Assembly: GCA_028671895.1 (NCBI GenBank)
Contig: CM053806.1
Span: forward strand, 20,595,001-20,659,000
Direction of reading: 5' to 3'
From: Oenanthe sinensis
Lineage: Eukaryota; Streptophyta; Magnoliopsida; Apiales; Apiaceae
DNA length: 64,000 nt
Shown here: positions 11,573 to 26,000 of the stretch, piece by piece
Layout of the letters: each line of letters begins with the position of its first letter
How positions within the stretch are numbered: the stretch's first letter is position 1
Notes under the pieces: model-generated
Told to the model about the DNA's origin: nothing
The model's database searches: none
The model's input: only the letters and a program-made list of their open reading frames with translations
Position numbers and translations under genes: made by a program

Positions 11573-11718
11573 TTTGGTAAGTTATCCTAATATCTTATAT
11601 AATATATTAAATATTTTTATAGAAACAATTTGCATAAGAAAGACTTGCATAGGATATATATAGCTCTTACTTGGATAAAATAGCTCTTACTTTTATTATA
11701 TATAGGATATAATAGTTA
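11573..11718 (-). mobile_element. Helitron 5'-end fragment between two full copies
   Basis: The 146 bp spacer includes attatatataggat on the plus strand (about 11695-11711), which on the minus strand reads A|TCCTATATATAATA, a 5'-terminus also seen at 44511. It appears to be the truncated end of a different Helitron subfamily. Confidence 0.45.
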
Positions 11719-12477
11719 CTAGCTTGTATCCCGTGCGATGCACGGATGAATTTTTTTAGTTTTTTAATTTTTTAATTTTAGTATTTTTTAATGATTTGAA
11801 TTTATTTGTATTTGTATAATAATAATTTAAATTTTATTTAATATTATATGCATATGTTTTTATATAATTTATTTGTATTTATATTTTAATATGATAATTT
11901 TTGTTTGTTTTGTATAGAGATATATTTTACTTAGGAGATTAATGTGAGATATTTTAGTTAGAAGATTAATATGAGATTGTATTTTAGTTAGAAGATTAAT
12001 ATTTTAAAATTAGGCCCAATAATTAATCAATTATCCGGCCCAAATATCGACCGACTACCAAACTTTCAATCTTATCATAAATTTTAATGATATATTAAAT
12101 TAAAATTATAGGATAGACTTTAATGATATATTAAATAAAAATTATAGGATAAGTGAGATTCGTAAAATAAAAAATATAAAATATAATTTAAATATAATAT
12201 AATATTATCATATCAACGGAATTATATTCTTATATAAAAGTAATGTTTATATTCTTTAGAATTATAATGTTTATGAATTGTTTGTATAAAAGGAGGACTA
12301 CTGGTGTTAGAATTGTATGTATGACTATACTTTTTTAAAATTATATTTTATTAAAATTGGACGGTCAAGATTGTTTATATGGTTTAATAAAATTGGACGG
12401 TCAAGATGGTTCACCCCGTACCAAATCAACCGACGACCAAAACTTTTAATTTTTGGGCTTTAATAATATAATATAGA
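11719..12477 (-). mobile_element. non-autonomous Helitron, copy 2 (759 bp)
   Basis: It has the same architecture and sequence as copy 1: CTAG plus the hairpin cccgtgcgatgcacgg at the left, and GA|T after ttaataatataatata at the right. The hairpin loop differs from copy 1 (gat for gaa), and internal differences are mostly single bases plus short indels. The orientation is the same as copy 1. Confidence 0.85.
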
Positions 12478-14086
12478 TGTGATATATTTATTTTTACTAT
12501 CATAAACTAAATTACAAACCAATTAAAATTATTTAAGCTACAAGATTGAATATTAAAGATAAAAAAATCTTTCACCTGTTTGTTAAAATTATATAATAGT
12601 TTATATTTAACGACAGGTAATTCATTTCTTAATCAATTATATTAATATATCAATAATTAGTGCGTTTGGACCATATAATTAAAATAATATTTTTAAAAGT
12701 AAAAATATTTTAATTAATAAAAACAATTCTCTATATATTCAAAGTACTTGGATGCCAAAAAGTCAAATCCACAAATTGTTTAATAATAATTTGAATTTCA
12801 AACTTAACACTAGGTTAAATATGATAATCGAAGTAAATATATTATACATACTAATTACCTTATATATCATGCATATGTTACTTTTTACTTATTTTTTATT
12901 TTATTATTTGAATTAACATTTGTTATAAAAATATCTTCTATAGTTTATTATTTTGAATTTGTTATTATTTGAATTAAAATATATTATTTAAATATTAAGT
13001 TAATAATTAAATATATTATTTTATTATTTGAATTATTGAATATCTTCAATAATTTTAGTAAGGAAAAGTACAAAAATAAATGAATTAAATTTAATATTTA
13101 ATTTTTTTCTTTTGAGAAGCATAAATCTACATGCAAAATATAGTGTGTGTAATTACAAATCATTTAAATTTTGTGAAATATGTAAATTTTATCAGTTATT
13201 TGTAATAATTTTATCAAAAGATATTTTCTGCACTTTTAATTTAAAAGAAAACAAATGCATTTAAATTAATAATAAAATTTTGATATTGAAAAATAAAAAA
13301 CTCAAGATAAAGAAAATAGAAAATTTTGTGAAACGTTATATTTTGCACTTTTATTTTGAAAGAAAACAAATGAATTTAAATTAATAATAAAATTTTGATA
13401 TTGACAAAAAAATCAAGATAAAGAAAATAAAATGGATTGATTTAGAAAATTATTATTCCAATTCTTAAAATAGTTAATATTAAATTTGAATATCAAATAT
13501 AAGTATAACTAATTAATATTCAAATTATAATTAATTAAATAGTGTGGTTCAACTATTAAATAATGAGATATGTTAATACAATTGAATTAATTGTCTGAAT
13601 TATTAAATTAGTTGAATACCCTTAATAAAGTAGAGGAAGCTATAGAATTGGGGATATAATTGAAAAAATGAAATGTAGGATTAGTAGGAATTATTATATT
13701 AATAATAGATTAAAAGTTGTTTGTGTCATATATAAATTTCTTTTAATATCTAAATACATTTTATTATTTATATTTAATAATAAATTTTATATTTTCAATA
13801 ATTGTTTTAATTTTACTTGATATATATAAATTTTGTCAAGTGTGTTAATTACTTTATATATTATAAAATTTATTTAAATAAATTATAGGCATGAGTATTT
13901 ATAATTTAAACATAAAAACTAATTTATAATAGAAAATATGTCTATAATATATATAATGATAAGATATATTTATTTTTTATATCATAAACTAAATAACAAA
14001 TCAAGCAAATTTGTTCAAGGTACGAGGTTAAATATTACAGCATCAGAGTAGAGAAAAGAAGAGGGGAGAGTGAATAAATAAAATTG
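12478..14086. other. AT-rich gene-free upstream region
   Basis: No open frame has coding character. It includes an imperfect tandem duplication at about 13221-13437 and a purine-rich stretch (gagtagagaaaagaagagggg at about 14045) just before the next gene, plausibly its promoter or 5' leader. Confidence 0.5.
13221..13437. repeat. tandem duplication, about 115 bp unit, two copies
   Basis: The block gcacttttaatttaaaagaaaac ... taataataaaattttgatattga ... ctcaagataaagaaaata is repeated from about 13338 with small changes. It is non-coding. Confidence 0.75.
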
Positions 14087-17000
14087 ATGGGGAGAGTGTG
14101 TGTGTATAGATGCTTGGAAGCCAGAAAAAACATATGCTCCTACTACGTATCAAAAAGCTTCAATTCATTCAGTTGCCCTTTTATGCATTCTCGAGGTTAG
14201 TCAATATATCTTATCAATTCAAGATTTCAACTTTACATCCTTTTTCTGGGTATAATTTAGCAATAACTTATGATATGATCATATCATGCATGTATGGAAA
14301 CAAAGAAACACCATTATAACAATAATTCATGTATGTTTTCTACTTGTTACTCAGATGATAATATTACAAGGTATCTTCCAAAATATTATTAGGAAAATTA
14401 TAACGATTTTAAACCAGTGGTGACATTTGCTATTTATGATTTGAACTAACTTCTAGGTGATTAATATAGTAGACTTGCACTGATGTTTTTACTAGGTCAG
14501 GGAAGGAGCATGTATAATCCAGCAGAGCCAACTCCGGGTCCTTTACCACTTAAGGCCAATCCTGAAAACCCCGTACAAGTTGGGAGTTTTGACAGAGACA
14601 CTCGTCCACCCATAAATGCACCAACCACGAATGCCTTTCAAGGAATCACCGGTGAGCTTGTGAATCTTGTTAAGATATTTTGTATGACTAAATTTATTCG
14701 TCAAAACCATTTTCAGGAATCTTTTTTCCATGTAATTTTTAAGTGTGTTGAGGTGTGTGTTATGCTGGACTGATGATGCAGGACAGTAGAGAAAGATGGG
14801 ATATATGAAATAAAACAAGACTAAGATAATTTTGGATGAATTAACTGCAGAAAATATACTTTACCCTAGTACCCCACCATGGGCGAAATCGTAATAATCT
14901 AAGTTGTCATCTCATACTGCTTGTCCGGTGCTTTTAAGCCATTATGAACATACAAGCTAGCTTTCTAATTTATAATAAGCCCATTAGCATCTTATATCTC
15001 GGAAGGTTTATCTGGTGGAATAAATTGCTAAAAAGTTAAACTCAAAAGCATTAATCGACAGGAAATCTTCAAACTAAAAGCAAAGTGGAGGAAGCAGGGG
15101 TACATGTCCATAATAAAATGATGCAAACTGCTAAGAATACTGAAAATATGGAATGGCCTGCGATGATAGAAAGTGGGGACGTGATTGATATAAACGACCT
15201 CCTTTTCACCAAAAACAGGGATTATCTCATCAGATACATTGACAACCAACGGGTACGTATCAGTGTCTTAGGAATGTGTGCATATTTAGTTATTGAATGT
15301 CATTCCATAATATTTAGGCTATTCATTTTTGTTAATAGACTTTTTTTGCACTATGCATACCCTGAGAATGGGTCATTGGCACTTATGTATACTTAACTTA
15401 AAATTAGGCACTTTAGTATTTTTATTTTATTTTTATTGGCAGTTTGCATCCCCTGTCCTATTTCATCTCCTTTTGCCGTCAATGTGCCGTTAAATATTAC
15501 TATTGAAGGTTTATTTGCAACAAGTAACCACATATTATAAGACCTCTTCTCTTCTATGTTATATCCACAGAATCTTTAACACAAGTTCTCTTTACAAATA
15601 ATCAATATTTTTACGCAAATTATAGCACCATTGTGTATTATAGAAAGACACATTTAAAATAAAAATTTAAACATTTAATAATTAATAGTAGTTTGCAAAT
15701 CATGTCCATAGAGATAAACAAAAGACTGGCATGATTTCTAAAACCAAGCACAATTTGCAAAAGTAAAAAATGAAAGCAGACAGAGTTTTCAAAAGATCAG
15801 AATAAAAACCAAATGTTACGAGCTGCTAATATCGCCATGGCTGTTTGCCGGTGCTCTTCTGCCTCCAATTTTTTGCAGCTTCCAGTTGCTCAAGGGTTGT
15901 ACATTCTTTTCCATTCCACTCAAAATTCTTAGCTTCAAATCCCAATGGTTTTTTTTGATAGATCTTGAAGCACTGGCCTGGAAGTATTGAAAATACCTCC
16001 ATGTGTTTTAGCAGCTTGCTTCAGAACTATATTAACCGGACTAACATGTTTGTCATCACCTTTCTTTTGAAGCAGTTTAGTTGTTGTTTTAGAGCTTTTA
16101 ACTTGCACCAAAAATGCTTGTTTAGTTTCAGTATTTTCTTCTTCTGCAAGTTGCTGATTTTGTTGCAATTCTGTTACTCTAGTTTCTCTATCATGTATTC
16201 ATGTTGCAGACTATTTTCACCTTCAGTTCCTATTCCTCCCTCAGCTTTTTCTTTTCTTGCTTCGTCAACCTTCTGCACCTCGAATATATCACATTAGGCC
16301 ACAATAATATAAATATCTCAAATATATCACATTAAATATATATTACCCTTGATTTGCAGCTTCTCGTGTTGTCTCCTTCCTCACCACAGTATGAACATTT
16401 TATTTTTGTTCCTTTTCGTTTTAGCATATGAGGATCTGATTCCCTTGTTTCGACAATGTAATTCGTCTTATTTCTAGCCTTTTGGGGCCTTCCAGGTGCA
16501 TTCTTTACTATTGTAGGAAGTATTTGAGGCTGTTGATTTCCTCCCAATAAGGTTAACCATTTATGGGTTCCAAGATATGGTTATGCACCTCAAGGTATCT
16601 CTTTTTCTTATAGCATTTGTGCATATAATCCAATGGTGATTGTTGTTGGAAGAAAATACATGCACACACATGAAAACAAGGTATACCTAAATCACAAACA
16701 ATCTCATGTCCCCCTTCTACCATTGTAACTTGGTATTTCTGACCTTCACTGCAAACAGGTCTTGTTTTGGCAGCCAATTGCATTGGTCTATATTATGAAT
16801 AAAAATATGATAATTGGTAGCTGAAAATCAATTGTTTTATACTAAAAATAAATAAAATGACAAGTGAAATATACCCGTGCAGCCTTTTTAAAGCATTGCT
16901 ACAATATTTGGTATTTCTCTGCTCCATCATGGTCTTTCTTTTTTGAATCATCTCCATGCAACTTCTATGAATTCCCTTGAACATGGTGACAATAGCCATA

Positions 17001-20000
17001 TCTCTGTACTTATTTATCACATTGTTAAACACTTCACAATTATTATTAACGAACATGTCAGATTGACATGTTTCCCTAAAGCCAACCTACTCCCACCATT
17101 CATATGCCTTTCTTGATACCTAAATAATACATGTTATATAATATGTGTCAGTGTAGTGAAAATATGGTCAAGTGGAAGAATAAGATAAGATGAGTCTTAA
17201 TTGTACATTTTGTAAGCTTCTCATGTGTTTGTTAAAATAATAGTCAGTGGTGGTCCTGGCTGAAACCAAAGAAGCCTCCTGATGCCTATCCCTTTATGTT
17301 CTTTCTGTAGATTATTTGCTAAATGCATAACACAAAATCGATGTTCAGCTTGTGGTACAAGATTTTCAAGTGCATTTACTAGACCCTGCAAAGGAAATTA
17401 GAGATAAATTTGAGTAAATCAATGACAATGCAGGTTGTTGAAGATACAATGATAATGCAAGTAGTTGAAGTTAATGAATACAAACCTTTTGTGTATCACA
17501 TATAAAGGTGTTGTTTGCACGAATTTCCATCATCAAATCTTGCTTCAATAAATCGATAAACCACCCCCAACTGGAATTGTTTTCAGCTTCCACTGGTGCC
17601 CACGCAAGTGGATACATACTGTCATTTGGATTTGTTGCAACGGCAGTTAATAGAATTTCGCCCAATGGGCCTTTCAAAGACAACCATATAATCCTATAAG
17701 AGGACTACACCCATGCATAAACCCAGCTTTTAAGGGTTATGAGCAAACGTAAAACCTCTTAAATCTTCTCTTCTGTTTCAAAATATCAACTCCCGATTTC
17801 CTCACCTGGTACAGATTCAGTCACTAGCTTAATTGTTGACGTAGGCATGACCTTCTTAATTTCATTAGCGTAACTGTAAAGCTTCTCATACTCCTTTTCA
17901 TGTTTTCCAACAATATTTTCTTTCACTTTCCTCAATGCTCTATAGATCACGGAGTCTGAGATATTACATCTTAAATCATTAACAACTTTTGCTTGAAATG
18001 CTTTTGCTGGCCAACTTGGATTTAATCTAATATCATCCTCGTACACAGTTGCTATCCATGTGGAGTTGACTTGTTTTTGCTCCCAAACAAGATTACAAGT
18101 GTGCTGGTTATTTAGAGTAGTGATTTGAAAGTTAGAAGACCTCTGTTGTCCTGCATACAACTTCCAACGACATCCTTCGGCACATATCCATTTAATCCTA
18201 TGGCCCAATTTTTTTTCCGAACTTACAATATCAGCATCATAGGTCAAAACATTATGCACTTTTATAGTTTTTTTGTGGCTTATTTCTCATTCACTATCTG
18301 TAGTATCACAATTAGAGCTATCTTTATGAAAACTCAAATTCTCCTCTTCATCATCTGCATCCCCGCTTAGTATATCGTCATCAAAATCATCAATCACTTC
18401 TGTCAATCTTCTCTCCCTTTCATCCAAATCATACTGTGTAAATGAAAATTTTCCATATTCTCCTTCTCGATCAGAACCATCAAAATTATTATAGTTCCGA
18501 GAGGTTACATACAAAATTTGTAATCTTCCGTATACCACCACATCGAGTAGAACAGAAACATCCTTCTCAGTTGCTAATGGCATTATACCTTCACTTATGT
18601 CGAGTTATGGGACTACAAAGTACATATCATAAAATCGTTTACGCAATCCTAATTCATTAAGCATGGCTTCTAATTCATGGTTTGTGAAGCCCTTAGTTGA
18701 TATCATGTCAAAGTAGTCAATGGTTCCACCAATATATTCAGTTACCCTCTCATCAAAATTTCCACCATGGTTCACTTTAATTGATAAATGATTTGTCATC
18801 TGTAATAGTAAAAGTACAAATGTTATGTATAAGTGAAATAAGATACAATATTTCACTTGTACAAGATTAAATATTTAAAAAAATGTTCAGAATAGAGGAA
18901 CATTGAGGGACCACAAAAATCTAAAAAACAATTATTCTCAAATAAGGACCAAATATTCACATGATAACTAGCTCATCTACCTCAAACACAATATATATAA
19001 GCTACTTGCATGCTAACTCTTTACTACTTCACTTCAAACTCTTAATTTGTACAACATATAGAAAAATAATACTTACCACCATATGGAGGGATTTCACTTT
19101 CTTTATTACCATACATCAAAACAATGTCTCCATTTACTGATCTAATACGCCGTCGACCTCTCATCGACTAACTAAAGATGTAACTTTCAGATCTAAGATA
19201 TTTTGATTCTTATATTTTGATTTTGATACATATAAATATATAATGGTGGGATTGTGATATCATAAGCATATTATGTAATTTTTTAAAAACTCTAAATTAC
19301 CCTTATAAAAAGTAACGGTAACGTTAAATATAGAAGGAATAGGATAAGGCGATGCAAACTGAAAATAAAATAAAATTAGAAAACCAAAGTGCCTGAATTT
19401 AAAACATACATTAATGCCAATGACCCATTTTCAGGGGATCTTTTTAATATCATGATTATAATCAACGATTCAGGATGTAAGCTATATTTATCTTTCACCC
19501 TTCGGGGAATTCTTGCAACTATCCAAATCTTTACTAAGAGTTCTTTTCATACTTGTCAATGCAATTGCATAGTTGTCATGGTGGTAAGTTGGGTCCAGTT
19601 GACGGGGTCTCCAGCTCGGCGACTAGTCGAGTAGTCGTCGACTAGTTACGACTAATTGACCAATTAATATTGATAAATTATATGATATATATCAATACTA
19701 TTATAATAACCAAACATAAGATCTTTTGTAGTTGATAATTTGGTTAACGATAAAAAAAAATAACCGTTAGATCTTCTGTAAATATATATAAACTGTTAGA
19801 TATTTAGTTAATAATAGAAAGAATAATGACCGTGAGATCTTCTCTATAAATATATAAGAACCGCTAGGGTTGTTTGGTTCAAGGGTTTATAGAATGAGGT
19901 ATGAGTTTAAAATGAATAAAACCATTAACTGGTGTTTGTTTGCATTTTTTTAAATCTCAAACCAATAAGGTATGAGTTTTTGATATCTAAGGAGGGAGGT

Positions 20001-23000
20001 GGGTATGAACGGAGGGTATGAGTATCAATTTCAATATTATTATTTTATTAATATTGGTAATTGACATTTTTAATAATCAAAAAATAATAGTATATATAAT
20101 CAAACATTACTAGTAATAAAATTATTTTTATATAATAAAATACTATTAATTCAATAATACTTTTAATTAAATAATTTCTTTCTAGAATTAAACCAAACAT
20201 ATGATATCAATAATGAATTTTCATTCTCATACCACCCTAACCCGATTGCTAATACCAAACACATACTGCTGCCCCACAAACCAAATGACCCTTTTAGATC
20301 TTTGGTTTAACCATAGAAAGAATAATGACAGTCACATCTTCTTTAAATAGATGAGAACCGTTAGATTTATTATTATGAAATATTTTAAATTTTAAATTTA
20401 AAGTAATATCAAAGGTTAAAGTTCGAATCATGTCAACAACATATTAAAAATAAATATTTATATTATAATATCATTATTCTTTTATCTATATTAAATATTT
20501 AAAATATTATATAGTTTTAGCAAATATAAAAATATTTAGTAACAAAAAATATTTATATTTTAATATTAATTTATATAGACACATATATACATATATATCA
20601 ATATTTAATCTTATTTATTTTAAGAGGAACCCAAACTATATACATATATTTATATCAAATAGAATTATACTTATTATTGGTAAATTTTAAGGGTCCAAAC
20701 AATATATATTATTATACCTAACTTTTAATTATTGTTAAATTAACAATTGTAATTAACTTATTATCACCGAGCCCTTTGCCAAATTTACATAAAATAAGAA
20801 AATTTATTACATGTATTAATAAGTTTTCAACTCTACAAAAATGTAATATTAAAAATTCCATATTAAATACCAATAATAGAATAATATAAAAATATATTTA
20901 CTTAAATATTAGTCAATCCGTCTGTGCATTGCACATGTTATAAACTAGTATATATTATATTACTAAAACGTATATTTAATTTATAAAATATGTATAGATA
21001 GACACTTGATTAAATGTATGGTTGTCTGAACAGCTGACCACGTTAACTTAAATATTAATAAACAACCCAATGAATTAGCCCAGGTAAGAATTATCTCAAT
21101 AAAACAACTTTTAACATCATCCTTGCCCTTCTTCCATCTCTCCACTATACATATACACACACACAGGTATACCTACATGGGTTTTATATATATACATACA
21201 TGTATATGACTACATCAAACAATTAGTATTGAAAAGACATGCATGTTTAATTTTATGTACATTAGTTATGAAAGAAAGAAGTATGAAGATCTTACGAGCG
21301 AACAGAAAGTTGGTTGATTAGGGTTTAGAAAATACGTTATTTTCCTGTTTTAATCAACTAGTCGATGATTCAAACCGATCAGCCGACGACTTAGTTAACC
21401 GTCTAGTCGTGACTAGTCTAGTGTTGTGACAACCATGGCGAGGGCATACTTCCTAGACGATCACTAGGTGATCATTAGGCGAATTAGGTGTTTAACTATA
21501 TATAGGTTTTGACTCTTTGTAATAATAATTCTAGTAAAGTGAAGATTAGTATATTTGATTAAATCAAATAGATCTTATTAACTTTTGTTTGTTTTATTTT
21601 GAGATTGTTGTTATTAGTATAATGGTTCAATGGTACATGTTTATGAATTTTACCACTCGAACACAAAAATAAGCATTCAAATTAGAAATTAGAAAAATGT
21701 TATATATATATATATATATGAATGCGTAGGAGTCGCATAGGTGCCACCTAATTCTCCTACCTTATCAAAATTCAAGGTGGGTTGGATGCCTATTCATTTT
21801 TTATCACATGTTGGTCTCGGCATGCTTTGACAACTATTGTTCTTTTGGGAGGAAATTGTTCGCCATGATTTTTGAAACTGTGATGTGTCTAGTCATCCCG
21901 TCTCCTCTACAACCAAATGAACTTGTTGTCTAGAATGCAAATTAAATATTATATCGTTACATCCTTGTTAACAGTGCAACTCATGCAGTGATAGCTCAAG
22001 CACATGAACTTGTTGTCTAGAATGCAAATTAAACTATTATAACCTTGTTACTAGTGCAACTTATCCGGTGATAGCTCACAATTGCTTGGATTAAAAATTT
22101 AGTTGGTTGAAGAATATGCGACTATTTTTTTAGTGTGTTGGAAAATTATATTTAAATTGGACTATTATTTAGGACCTTTAGGCACATAATGTCTCAATTG
22201 TATAAAATTATGTGGCATAACGAATAGGAAGTATTATATATATTTATATTTCAGTGTTGATGCCAATCACCTGAAACTTTTCGTACCAAAAAATTAATTG
22301 GAGATAAAAAAAATTAATGTCTTGTAGCATATAGATATACTACAATTTATATTTATTATCTGATCAAAGAGTTATGACATCACAATTTCCAACCTTGGTA
22401 CAATCTAGATCTGGAAAAATGGGTCCGGATCCAAAAACCGAACTGAAATACGTGGAACCAACAATCGATTTTTTTTATCCGAATTAGATAATATGAAATT
22501 TAACCGAATCCCAAACAATTTGATTTGAACCGATATTATTCCAATATAGTCAAATCCGATAATGATCCGAAAATTGATTTGATCCGCTCTGAAAATGACC
22601 CGGAACCGAAAAATTAATTGAAAATAATATGAAATACTAGATCCGATAATAGCCCAAAATCGATTAAATTTGAATAAAAAATTATCCGAACTATATATGA
22701 CTTAAATCGAAGGCTTGTTTCCTTCTTTACCCTCAAAGTATTTAGCTTGTACACAAAAACCCTTGAAGAAAAAAAGCATGCCCTTAATATATGGCAACTT
22801 GGACACTTCAACCCTTTTAGCTATTTTTTCCGATATTACCACAGGGCCAATATGTCCTCTACTACATATTTCAAGGGCAAAAATGTTCAAACACATATAT
22901 TAGGCCCTTGAAATATGTAGGAGTGGACATATTGACCCAGAGTTAATATCAGAAAAACTAGTCAAAATGGTTGAAGTGTCCAAGTTGCCATATACTAAGG

Positions 23001-26000
23001 GCATGAATATATGATTTTTTCTTTAAGGATTTATGTGTACAAATTCGAATACTTTGAGGGCAAAAAAGTAAATAAGCCTAAATTGAATCATAAAACATAA
23101 GTATTACATACAATCTTATGATTAATCACAACTCACAAGTACATTATATACTTTACCTATACTTAGTCCACACGTATAATACATGTATTTGTAAAATAAA
23201 ATATTAAAAAATTAAAAATGACATTTCTTTGAATTTGTTGGTTAAGTAAAAAAAAGTGAAAATAAATCTACTAAAATTTATTTTTATTTGGCCCTCAAGA
23301 TTTATTTTTATAAAATTATTATATTATGCATTTAGCGAAATTATTATTTTATCATATTTGCCGAAGTCGGTAATCGAGAAATATATTACTTAATCAATGT
23401 TATTAATGTATCAAGTATTATTATATCTAGTTTTAACGTAACTTGACAAACATAGTTAACAACCTTTGTTTTAGTTTGATGATAATTCAAATTAATCCAA
23501 ATTGAATTTTTGTGATCCAAACAAAATCCGCTTTTAAATAAGAAAAAGATTCAAAAAAATCCTAACCACATTTAATCTGATTTTAATTCGAAATTCATCC
23601 AATTTTAATCTGAATTTGATGAAAACCGAAATCAGCCCAATCCAAATCGAACTAATTCAAATTATACAAAACCGAAATTTATTAAGATACGACTTGATCA
23701 TCTAAATATACCATAACTGGAACCTGATCCAATCCGATTACCCAAATTATCAGGTCTACTAAAATAAGCCTCTTAAATTATAATATATACATGGGGGAAG
23801 TTTTGAATGTACTTGGGCTTTTCCTTAAAGTATTTTAGATGTTTTGTTCTTTGAACACCAACACTAATGAATAAGTTGAAGGTGCACTGAATCTCTAGGC
23901 TGCATTTAAACATTATAATTGTAACCAGTCTAGTATTTACCAAAACATGATTATATAAGCCCAACTTACCTCTAACTTATCAACTCTTATTCAATGAAAT
24001 AATTATTATTATATTTTTAATAATTTTCAAGGTAAATTACTGACCCTATAAAATATTTTATTTCATAAATTTTATTTTATTTATAAATTTTTTGTCACAA
24101 TATAAACTGAATTATATGCTCTCAAATCTCAATTGTTTTTTATTTTATATTTCTTTCAAACTTAAGTAACATTTGTCATAATTTTTATTTTCAAATCCTA
24201 TCTTTTGGCACACCTTTAAAAAAATTGAATTGCCCTTCTTTATGAATAAATATTTATTATTTTATTCTATTTGTATCAAATTAAGCTAGATTTCAATCAA
24301 ATTATTAAATTAAGCTAGATGTCAATCAAATTAAATCTGAGATCATTCATATTTATTCATTCTATTCATACAAAATTACTCTAGTTTTGATTCATACCTT
24401 ATACGCCCTCTGTTTCAAAATACATATTTCTTTGACTTTTTGCACGTACTTTAAGGTGCATAAAAAATAATTTTATAATTTATTTCTAAAAACATGTTTT
24501 TCTAAATGCAAAATTAATATTGAAAAATTTATTTAGAAAAAGAAAATTTTAAATTAATATATGGAACTATCTTTTTTATGCACCTTAAAATACATACAGA
24601 AGTCAGTTTGCTATATTAAAACTAGACCATCTTATTGAAGAAAAAGAGATTTTGTGAAATATCCGGTTCAGGCATGCCAATTGCCATGGCACATGGCATG
24701 ACACTCTTGTTGCAAGAATGCCCCAAGGGTTGCTAACTTTAAAGATATCCTGAAAATTTATATAGATTATATTGATTTTTGAAATTTTAAAGATTAAGTT
24801 TAATTCGAAACTGTATAAAATAGCTGGACCAAGCTAATTATATATAACTTCTGCCTTTGTAGGTGAAGGCTGGGGAGTTGGCAAACAAGCTTATTGCTGT
24901 ATATTTGGTGCCTTTACTAGCTGGTTCTTTGGAAGAGAGGATGGCCACAACACACTTGATAGACACATACAACTATTTGCTACCTCATAATGTTTTTGAG
25001 GTAGTCTTGGTCGCTTATGAAACTGATAAAACATATCGTGGTGGTTCTAATATAGACCCCGAGAAGCAATTTGAAACTATGTTTTCTCGCATGCCGTGGA
25101 CTGCCATCCCATTCTCGGATAAAGCATCTAGAGATTGTCTGAGTAGAAGATTTGGTGTTCGCCGGTACGGGTCTGGGTTTGATTCATTTGTCATAGATTC
25201 AACAGGCATGGTTTTGCAAGATGGATGTTTATATTTATTTAAAAAATATGGAGGCCTAGGCTATCCTTTCACCAATGAAAGGATACGATTTCTGGAATCT
25301 CAAGATGCTGCACTAGCTGAGAAACCCTCTTTGAAAAAGCTCCTAGCTTCCCCTGAACGTGATTATGTCATCTCGAACAAAGGGGATAAGGTACGACTTT
25401 AGCATTTGACAGCGTACTATTGTGATTATGACAATTTTATCAAGGGTTCATTGTTTGATATATCAGTTTAATCTCAAAAGACCTATTACATTTGAACATC
25501 ATAATTTAGATAATTATATGTATATTATATTATTACTGCCTGCTTTTATTAATAGGTACCTATTGACACTCTTGAAGAGAAGGTTGTAGCGCTATACTTT
25601 TATGAAGAGGGTAAAACTCTTAAGAATCTCACAACATTTATTGAATTGGCTCATAAAGAGTTCGCTAAAAAGAAAAAAGAATTTGAGGTTGTGCTCATTT
25701 ACCTTCACAACACAGAGCATACTTGTGGTTATACAAATGAAGAATCGTTTAGCAAAACATTCAAGTCTATGCCTTGGTTGGCACTCCCATTTAAAGACCC
25801 GACATATGCAAAGTTGAAGCGCTTTTTTGGCTATAATTATGATTTGGGTGAGAGAATAGACACTCCCTCACTTGTAATCTTTGGGCCTTATGGTGAATTC
25901 ATTGAACCGTGGGGTGCTGACATCTTGATGACATTTAAGCTTCCAGCATACCCGTTCACCCGCGAAAAAGTTGCCAAGCTAGAAACTGAAAAAATAAAGG

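Larger units (their letters stand above)
19568..21438. mobile_element. possible TIR element with GACTAGTCG subterminal repeats
   Basis: The left side has catagttgtcatgg followed by clustered gactagtcg / cgactagt motifs (19610-19650). The right side (21355-21438) has inverted motifs (actagtcga, gtcgtgactagtc) ending tgacaaccatgg. Terminal inverted similarity plus subterminal repeats suggest a non-autonomous DNA transposon later filled by a Helitron and a MITE. No target duplication was found, so this is tentative. Confidence 0.4.

Noticed and set aside
14110..14319. ATG at 14110 as the start of the nucleoredoxin-like gene
   Set aside because: After splicing at 14195/14496 this frame meets a stop almost at once; the frame from 14087 stays open.
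15085..15252. exon 3 of the nucleoredoxin-like gene as part of the MULE
   Set aside because: It lies left of the MULE inverted repeat, is on the opposite strand and joins in phase with exon 4 into a continuous thioredoxin fold.
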